Below, in pieces: positions 56,851 to 64,000 of a stretch of 64,000 bases of DNA. The DNA comes from Gnetum montanum (taxonomy: Eukaryota; Streptophyta; Gnetopsida; Gnetales; Gnetaceae). Location: the NCBI GenBank assembly GCA_015680685.1, contig MNCI01010786.1, forward strand, positions 126,076 to 190,075, given 5' to 3'. The notes beneath the pieces were generated by a model. That model did not search any database and was not told the DNA's origin. It was given only the letters and a program-made list of their open reading frames with translations. The position numbers and the translations under genes were made by a program. Numbering within the stretch: position 1 is the stretch's first letter; each line of letters starts with the position of its first letter.

Positions 56851-59800
56851 CTAACCCTTTTTAGGGTCTTCCCTAATGGAATCATCGCATAAAGTTAGTT
56901 GGGATGGCTTTCACTCTGTAGGCACAGAAGGAAGCATGACCGAATGGATCACGTTCTCTTCCGCTGGCATATTCTCGTCAATCGGGATTACCATTAACAT
57001 GCAGACCAAGGCCTCACTATGTGCAGTTGATATCATGATTATGTCATACAGGCTCAGCGTAGTGTTTTTCTGTTTAAGAGCCTCCTTGACCTAGGTAAAG
57101 GCACTCAAAAGGTCCTAGCCATCTTCCAATTTACTGCCTTTCTCCTCTTCTATTTGTCCCAGAAGATGAATTTCCTGAGGAGGGACAGTTTTGGGTCTAG
57201 GTTTAGACCTTCTTGGACAAGGTGGTGAAGATTGTGTGAGCGTAGCAACGTTTCCTTTTGGCAACAAGGTCGTAGATGCAGGGGGTGATGACGTAGGCTT
57301 GGAAGTACTCAGGGTAGTACTTTCCCTTAACATCTTACCTATGAAGTGCACTTCTCGTTTTTTAGGACGAGAAGGTTGTGAAGCTATTTTATATGAGGCT
57401 AGGGATATTGTAGGGCTTGGCCCCTTGATAACAAATGGAGCTAATGGTGTTAGGATATGAGGTAGTGGTGTGTTTCTGCTAATAGGTGGTGCAAGGGTAG
57501 ATGCCCAGGGAGGGATTCTTAAGATGAAAGGTTGCTACAGACTTTGATTTACCGCTAGTGGTGCTAGTGCACTACGCTGAGGTACATGGACCACAAATGG
57601 TTGCTGGGATGGTCTGGGATTACTATCAATTCCGATGGTGTTGATGATGTAACAAGCATTGTTGGCGTTGAGGGGGTCAGTGTAGACATGCAGGGATTGA
57701 TTCTCAGGGCGTACTGGATTGCTTTCATCTAGCACCAGTTTCCCTTGATCGATCATTCTTTAGATGTCATCCTTCAGTGCCATATAATAATCTATGTCAT
57801 GACCACACTATTGATGGTAGTCATAGAACTACTCCAGCTTGAAACCCTTAGGAACTAGGAGCTCATTGGTCAAGGCTAAAGAGGGGTTCCTAACAAGTTT
57901 GTAGTACCACTAATGCTTTCTTTCTCCCTCCTCTAACATTTGCTTATGTTGGAGGTACCTTGCTAGCAGTAATTTCTTCAAAAGATATGAAGGCTTGATG
58001 GGTAGCAGGGTATACTTCGAGCGATCTTTACGCTCAAAGTTTGATTTGGGCAATGCAAATGTCTTAGGCATGGGTGTAGATGGTTGTGGTGCATTGCCCT
58101 ATTTGGGTGTGGGGTTAGCTGCAGGTGCGGCCAATTTTTTGTTGTTCTTGTTACCATTGTTGGGTTTGGCTTTGTTGGCCACAACGACCACTATGGCTGT
58201 TGCAGCCTTACCCTTGTTCTTATCCTTCTTTGTGAAGGTGTTCTTGTATGCAACCCCTTAGCTGCATTCTTGCTTGCCTTAGCTGCATCCTGTATACTCT
58301 TAGTCTGGGCGAAGGCCTGACTAAGAGTGCACGGAGTGAGGTAATATAGCTTAGACTTGATAAAGTCATTTACTACATCCTTAAAGATGGTCAGCAAGTG
58401 GGCCTCCACGATGGGCTCGCAGATTTCGTTAAGGGTCACGCTCCAACGTTGGATGAACTTCTGGACTGGTTCTAGTGGGTCTTGTTTTATGCTTATCAAC
58501 TAATCCAGCGTGATCTCTAGTCTCAAGTTGTACTTGAAACACATCACGAACTGGATCAGAAGCTCCTTTAGGGTTGATATGGAGGAGCATGCAAGGGTGC
58601 GGTACCAGTCCAAGGCTTTTTTGGTCAGAGACATGGCAAAGATGCAAATGATCATGTGTGGCCATTATTGCAAAAGAAGGTACTCAGACCTAAACGTAAT
58701 AAGGTGTGCATTGGGATCCCCTTCCCCGTTATATTTTGTAAAATGGGGAAGGGACATCCCTGGGGATAACATTAATGTAGGGACTGCTGGGTTGATGGGA
58801 TCATCCTGATAGAAGTCCATGACTTGCACCATATCAAACCCGACAGCCTTGAGGCATTTTCTTATCTTAGTAAGGATTTAGATAAGTTGGAATGCTTGAT
58901 CTAGACCCAGGGATGATGCTGATGCTTGGGGAACTGCTAGGGAAGCTCCCATCTATGGAGTGGTAGGGGTAGAAACGTGACCCATCGATGGTGCTGTTGG
59001 GGTGGCCCCTGTGAAGTGTGCTATTGGTGTTGTCCACCACCTGACAAGTGGTGTTGTTGGAGCAGCAACCACAAGTTGTGATATGGGGGTGGCTGCTTGC
59101 GTGGCCAGTGGAACGGACCATAGTCCTGCACTGAGTTGTACCATTTGCGAGGCTTGGTAGGTCTGATGGCTAGCATAGTGAGACATTTGTGATGGTAGCA
59201 TAGCAGGAGGAGAAGTGAATGGGGTCCATCACGTGGACGGGCTTGGCCCCATCGCTGACGGTGGAATAGGTTTAAATGTAGGAATAGAGGCAAAAGCTGC
59301 ACATGACTGCGGTGTAGGTATTGTGTCAATGTGTGGCAAGGTAGCCATGATCAGTATGTGATGGGATGCAGGAATGGATTGATGAACAATTTGCAAAGGA
59401 ATAGTGACTGATAATGAAACAAGGGAATAGGGGCATTGGTACGCCATGGACACGACATGGCTACCCATTGCCGACGTAATTGCAGGTTGCGATGATGTAG
59501 GCATGATCATGAAGGGAGAGGATATAGACAATAGGTTCATCCAAAAGGATGGGGTAGGAGGGATGGGGGTAGGGTTGGCTTGACCTCCCCCCTTAGATTG
59601 AGAATCCATCTCCTCATGTCCATCCTAGAAAGCCTCATCCTGATGAGATGCTGTGTCTTGTGGCTCCCTAGGCCTAGTCACTTGGATCAACTGATCTAAT
59701 AGCGATTGGTTCATTTGCGTTAAAGGTATGGAAATTCCAGGAGTAGGAATAAATTCCTTCCCATTGCAGTAGGCAAACTCGAAGCTACACTTCTCTTCGA

Positions 59801-60026
59801 GATCTTGCACATATAAGGAAAGGTTTGCCTACAGCTTAGCGTAGAAAAAGTTGTATCGCTTGTGTTGTTGGGCCAAACCCTTAGGTCCCCAGTTTTGGAT
59901 CCTGAGGGATCAACGTGGCCCCAGCCTTGGGTTGAGTGGTTGTTTGGCACCTATGATGCCTTGAACTGTGAAGGGAACTTCAATGTTAGTGGTGGTAGCA
60001 ATGATGCTTGGTGAAGTCATTGTCAT
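56851..60026 (-). pseudogene. Gag, Tat copy B, degenerate
   Basis: Starts at ATG 60026 (MTMTSPS). Collinear with copy A: YCNGKEFIPTPGISIPLTQM near 59700-59760; a Pro/Ser/Thr/Gln-rich region (58900-59600); the capsid core with TLACSSISTLKELLIQFVMC near 58545-58600 and DPLEPVQKFIQRWSVTLNEI (58430-58490); an Ala/Lys/Asn-rich region (58130-58260); and a Cys/His segment CGHDIDYYMALKDDI-like near 57755-57815, then MIDQGKLVLDESNPVRPENQ (57700-57756). The stretch from 57500 to 56850 is a Pro/Ser/Lys-rich linker into protease. Many stops. Confidence 0.82.
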
Positions 60027-60409
60027 AAAGCTAAATGGATTTGCAAATGAGGAAAACAGGGAGAACAGAAGACGATCAAAGGCTTTATGTCTTGCCAGAT
60101 TCCAAAGGAACCATCAAAGTGACCGATCTGTACCACACGATGTGTAAACAACCACAAAATGGTGTCACATTTATGCTAGTGCGTGACAGGGTATAGAACG
60201 CATGCAGGACTACCGTAAAGCAAAGGGTCAAATGGCGATCGGAGGCTTTATGTCCTACAAGGTTTTGAAGGAACCGTCGAAGCGACCGATCGGCACCATC
60301 CAATGCGTAAATAGCCACAATAGGGTGTCAATTTTATGCTAGTGCATGTCGGGGTGCAGAATGCTTACAGGACTACCATATAAAATAGAAAAGGCACTAA
60401 AAAAGGCCC

Positions 60410-60429
60410 CACATATAGTGCCAGAAAAC
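60410..60429 (-). other. Primer-binding-site region, Tat copy B
   Basis: The minus strand after the LTR end reads GTTTTCTGGCACTATATGTG. Only TGGCA is shared in place with copy A. tRNA not assigned. Confidence 0.5.
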
Positions 60430-61138
60430 TATAGCGATCAAAAACATCGGTGGCTAGAAAACACCAAGAGGTCGTCGGCCGGACAGTCTTAACCCCGGAT
60501 CCGTGTAAGGGTCATGCTGGATAAAATGAAAATGGGGTGCCTTGAATAGTTTAGTTGATCAGACAAGGACTTAATCGGCATCACTAAACCTTTTGCAAAT
60601 GTGTAACTTGAAAACAGTGTTTATAATGTAAAATAATGATATTATAAGCAAAGAAATGAAAACGATGTAAAATGTAGTGATAAATAAGAAAATAAAGTAA
60701 ACTGAAGTTAAGAAATGCACCACTTCAAGGCTATGGCTTTACTTTGTCAAGGTCGATACAATTGGTTGCGTGACGCTGGGAAGCACAGAGATCCCAAAAC
60801 TAACCAAAGACATTCAAAGCAAGCTAACTGTACATTGAACGTAGTCTCCAAGAGCTAATAATGCAAAATGCTACAAAATAAATGAAAAGGGGCTAATAGA
60901 ATGTCAAACGGGAATGCTAATTGTTTGATTTTTCCAAACCAAGAATGTTTACAATGCTCAAGATTGCCAAATTGATTCTTTCCAAGCCAAATTTTTGCCA
61001 AACTTGCCAACAATCTTTGCCAACTTGCGAATTTTTTTGCCAACAGGTTTGCCTTTTGAATTGTCAAAATTCCAACCAATGCCGAAATTTTCCAACCCGT
61101 AAAATATTTTCCCACCCTTTCAGCATTGCTCGTCGAGG

Positions 61139-61147
61139 TATTTATAA
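61139..61147 (-). promoter_or_regulatory. LTR TATA box, Tat copy B 5' LTR
   Basis: Plus-strand TATTTATAA at the conserved position. In this 5' LTR it would have driven the genomic transcript leftwards through gag. Confidence 0.65.
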
Positions 61148-61349
61148 GGCTAGAAGCACGCGAAAGATGCGGTTTGGATGTCACATGTCCTAGGCCCACA
61201 AGGTGTTGACGTGTCCATGTTGTATGGACATGCAAAGTTGATTGATTGATGAGCCTGCCACATTACAATCACACTATCGAAACTAGAAATTTTGAATCAG
61301 GTGTTCCAATGATGCTGATAAGGAGCGAAGCGCAATGATGTAACGTAGC

Positions 61350-62095
61350 CGCCTGCTACACTATACTACGCTGTAGAGCGTAGCATGTTTGGTGTAGCTT
61401 AGCTGCCTACTATGCTATGCTACACCACATCACCTGCTATGCTATGTTACATCATGGAGCATAGCACATTAGCATAGCATAGCTACTTGCTATGTTGTGC
61501 TACGCTATGTAGCATAGCATAGCGTAGCCACCAGTTTGAAGAAGAAATCTACGTTGGAGATAATTGCAAGTGCTAGAAGCCTTTAGAGCATGTTGGTTGG
61601 TTCTGCATGTTCGCTATGCTATGCTATGCTACATAGCATAGCATAGCATAGCAGCTAGCCTTAACTACAATTTGCATTACAAAAGTTTGAACATCATGCT
61701 GGCAATTTGCAACTTTTTCTCTTTTGCGACATGAAGCTTGCAAACTTGTTGACCCTGCATCTCTGAGACGTCTTTCATCATTCTTGTATCATCACTATGC
61801 TATGCTACACTACGTAGTGTAGCATAGTGTAGCAGCCAACATAGCCTACTCTTTTGCTTAATCTGCTACTTTTCTAGTGAAGGAGCTTTGCCGAAAGACT
61901 TGGAAGTTGAGCGAAGCAACTAGTTTTGAAAGGCTGAAGGTGCTTGCTAAGTGCATTTGAAATCACCAAGTAAACTAGGCCTTTCTTTATTGCTTTTGCT
62001 ACACTGTGCTACACTGTGTAACGTAGCATAGCATAGCACTTCATCCTGCAACTGTCTTCTAAGGCTTTCTACGCTACATAGCGTAGCGTAGCATA
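61350..62095. repeat. GCTA/TAGC palindrome clusters, Tat copy B 5' LTR
   Basis: Clusters at about 61355-61385, 61405-61450, 61475-61530, 61613-61655, 61795-61835, 61998-62038 and 62065-62098. The best is GCTATGCTATGCTACATAGC followed by ATAGCATAGCATAGC. More copies than in the 3' LTR, so arm number varies between LTRs of one element. Confidence 0.85.
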
Positions 62096-62377
62096 GCAAA
62101 CTTCTTGACTAGAAAACTTACTGAACTATTTTGTGCAACCTGAGCATCGCTGACAACCCCATGCATCGCTTCTGAGTAGACTGTAAGCTGGATGAACCAC
62201 CCAGGTGGGTAGGCCAGAGAGTCCATTAGGCTTATCAACACTGGATGTAGAAAATTTGCCAAACTAAACAGTCTAAACTAATAGCATCCATTTCTTGCCA
62301 AAGTGATATGACGTTGCTTGAATTCCAAGGACTTGGTAAAGCAAGAATGCCTTGAAAACTTAGGGTGTTTCAATACC

Positions 62378-62913
62378 TTCTAATCTAGATATAGCAATAG
62401 GTACCCTCAAGTTATTTGGTACCTTTTCCAACTTGAAATGCTTCTCAAGTACCTTTAGCCAACTTGCAAAAGCATTGGTTCCATCTACACCATTGAAAGT
62501 CTTCAACTCAACATATGGAAGTCTAGCAGCATTTCTAAACACTCTAGCAAGCCTACTTCATCTTCTTCATAAAGCTTACCAAGGGAAGAAGTAGTTGCCA
62601 TAGTTGGAGATCTTAGAATTCTCATTTCAGGAATAGGATTCCCTTCCATGGGAATCCTTGGTTAATGGGTTCCTACACTCTCATAGCTAGACTATCCTTT
62701 CATATCATCCACTCTATCTCTACTAGGCTATGAAACTTCTTTATCTAAACATGCAAGCTCATCACCTCCACATGTCTGGATATGGCTAGGACTAATATTT
62801 CTATCTACCTTTGTGATAATTTCATTCAACTAAGTAACCATCATTTGGAAGGTAGACTTCATGCTCTCTATGTTTCTATTCAAGGCTTGCGCATGTTTCT
62901 TCCTATGCACCAT
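62378..62913 (-). pseudogene. Gag N-terminal part, family 2 minus copy
   Basis: Starts at ATG 62913 (MVHRKKHAQALN) and shows RLPYVELKTFNGVDGTNAFA (about 62465-62525) and EKHFKLEKVPNNLRVPIAIS up to the Tat insertion. The rest of the gene is at 43044-43778. Fewer stops than the plus copy in its last 180 bases. Confidence 0.75.
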
Positions 62914-62962
62914 CTAAAATTAACAGAATTTTCTACCAAACTTAAGTAGCAATTAACAAAAA

Positions 62963-62974
62963 GCTTCAATACCA
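62963..62974 (-). other. PBS for initiator tRNA-Met, family 2 minus copy
   Basis: The minus strand reads TGGTATTGAAGC, against TGGTATCAGAGC, the complement of the plant tRNA-iMet 3' end. It helps fix the LTR edge at 62976. Confidence 0.6.
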
Positions 62975-62975
62975 A

Positions 62976-63939
62976 TAACACTAGAGTAGATTCACTCCAA
63001 TATTAAACTTACCTTCCAACACTAAATCCAAATATTATGAAAGGAAAATTTATTTTCTAGAAAATAAGAAAACTAGCTATTTTTAATTATTCAAAAGAGA
63101 AGATTACAACAGGGTTTCCAAAACCCACAAAACATTCAAAACCTCTCAAAATACTCACACAATGCTACAAAGCATGAGGATCTAGAATCATACAATGGTT
63201 TTTCCCAATATAAGATACAACGAATAGAGAATCTCTTTGATAACCAAGAACTAAGATCTTAACTCACAAGCAAGATCAGAACACACAACATAATTAGCAT
63301 TAGAGCTGCAACCTCTATGCACTCACTCAATGTGCCCTCTCTCTTACTCAAGTTTAACATAAAAACTTACATGACATCTTCTCTTCATATCTCCATGGTA
63401 CAAGCATGAAACACCAACATATTTATTAAGAAAAAAAGATAAAAACCTAAAGAAACCTTCCACAAGCTCAACTTGGAGTTCCCACATTGTTTCTATATTT
63501 TTCCACCTTCTTCCAATTATTTCCCAACTTAGAACAATCAATTCTAAAAGTTTTCTTAGTAGTATGGGTCATCTCTAGTCTCCTTGGGTCATCTTTAGTA
63601 AAGACATAATTTTCAATAGAAATGTTTGTTGAGTGTAAGAGACATCTCCTTCATGGGGGAGAAATCTCTTGCTAGTAGAGATGTCTCTTCTATTTGGAAG
63701 ACACCTCCTTTGAGATGTGTCCACTTCTAGAGAGACGTCTCCTATTAGTGAAAGATGTCTTCTGAAAAGACTCAATTCCTAGTAGAGACATCTCCTACAT
63801 ATTCTAGACATATTCTGTGAAGTCCTAGCTCCCAAACAAGATGTCTCCTTAACCTCTAAGACATCTCCACAAAGCCTAAAATGTGTAAAACATAGCTTGT
63901 AGGAAAAAGCACAAGGGAATCAGGATAAGTATTTCTACA
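62976..63939 (-). repeat. 5' LTR, family 2 minus copy (about 964 bp)
   Basis: Right edge ATTTCTACA (TGTAGAAAT in element sense). GAGACATCTC-type words in both orientations cluster at 63590-63870. Collinear with 39729-40689. Confidence 0.75.
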
Positions 63940-64000
63940 CCAAATTTCATGTGCAGTGATTATAGCAGAATGAACACCTTGAACCTCAAGAGTTAAACTC
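63940..64000. other. Right flank of the minus family 2 element
   Basis: Sixty-one bases with AAATTTCATGTGCAG. The same AAATTTCAT word follows the dispersed repeat at about 21640, so this could be the displaced right half of that repeat. Weak. Confidence 0.25.

Larger units (their letters stand above)
43784..62372 (-). mobile_element. Complete Tat/Ogre-like LTR retrotransposon, copy B (18,589 bp, TSD ATACC)
   Basis: LTRs at 43784-45694 (3') and 60430-62372 (5') are bounded by the direct repeat ATACC at 43779-43783 and 62373-62377, inside family 2 gag. Minus-strand order: 5' LTR, PBS, gag, protease, array 3, a 3.8-kb antisense gene-like insert, array 2, RT, RNase H, a second archaeal-type RNase H, integrase, array 1, 3' non-coding DNA, polypurine tract, 3' LTR. 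The dual RNase H and the large size point to the Tat lineage, which includes Ogre. All catalytic units are degraded to some degree. Confidence 0.92.
60430..62372 (-). repeat. 5' LTR, Tat copy B (1943 bp)
   Basis: Left edge TATAGCGAT (TGTAGCGAC decayed); right edge GGGTGTTTCA followed by TSD ATACC. TATA box at 61139-61147 (minus). Confidence 0.92.
39729..63939 (-). mobile_element. Ty3/Gypsy element, family 2, minus copy, split by Tat copy B
   Basis: Reads right to left: 5' LTR (62976-63939), iMet-type PBS, gag start (62913), the 18.6-kb Tat insertion (43784-62372), rest of gag, protease (42717-43043), a poorly readable spacer, the integrase C-terminus (40770-41400) and 3' LTR (39729-40689). 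Without the insertion it is about 5.6 kb. RT and RNase H are not found, so it carries a larger pol deletion than the plus copy. Confidence 0.8.

Noticed and set aside
43784-62372. Endogenous pararetrovirus (caulimovirid) origin for copy B
   Set aside because: LTRs, a 5-bp target duplication, integrase and dual RNase H in gag-pro-RT-RH-INT order identify an LTR retrotransposon. No movement protein or coat signature was seen.
1-64000. tRNA, rRNA or organelle-derived DNA
   Set aside because: Apart from short PBS matches to tRNA-Asp and tRNA-iMet, no cloverleaf, rRNA core or plastid/mitochondrial gene order was recognised on reading both strands by eye.

Overview
The window is repeat-dominated nuclear DNA from a plant, probably a species with a large, slowly purged genome. 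A gymnosperm is plausible, but the sequence alone does not prove it. Nearly everything recognisable is LTR retrotransposon of the Ty3/Gypsy class, decayed and nested. PBS sequences match plant tRNAs (tRNA-Asp, tRNA-iMet). Many in-frame stops look like CAG/CAA/TGG codons decayed by C-to-T change, as expected for long-methylated plant repeats. I found no intact host gene, rRNA, tRNA or CRISPR array.

Four LTR families are present. (1) A Tat/Ogre-like family with 1.85-1.94 kb LTRs: copy A (1-4351, minus, cut by the window edge) and complete copy B (43784-62372, minus, TSD ATACC). (2) A gag-pro-RT-RH-INT family with about 0.9 kb LTRs and an iMet-type PBS: one plus copy (22903-35893) and one minus copy (39729-63939). 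(3) A gag-pro-only, presumably non-autonomous family with 0.8 kb LTRs and a tRNA-Asp PBS: 7373-14378 (TSD CAAGG), 25245-32239 (TSD CCAAG), a solo LTR at 36230-37227 (TSD ATAAA) and an older relic LTR near 38071-38935. (4) An Athila-like element (4352-16960, minus) whose Gag and protease are collinear with those of family 3.

Layout: the Athila-like element was invaded by a family 3 element and by Tat copy A, which cut its RNase H. From 16961 to 22902 lies the only sizeable stretch not assigned to an LTR element. It holds an orphan exon-like reading frame (19423-19761), a doubtful LRR-like fragment, a dispersed AT-rich repeat, and an exact 207-bp duplication around a single N that looks like an unmerged assembly join. 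The plus family 2 element follows, with a family 3 element inside its protease. Then come the solo LTR, the relic LTR, and the minus family 2 element whose gag was split by Tat copy B.

The most unusual object is inside Tat copy B. Between its protease and its reverse transcriptase, on the opposite strand (51872-55639), sits a spliced-gene-like sequence of about eight exons whose GT-AG introns keep reading phase from exon to exon. It encodes a roughly 900-residue protein I do not recognise. It is bracketed by tandem arrays of a short hairpin-forming unit, and a third array of the same design lies downstream of pol. Its introns also carry the GCTA-type palindrome words typical of this element's LTRs.
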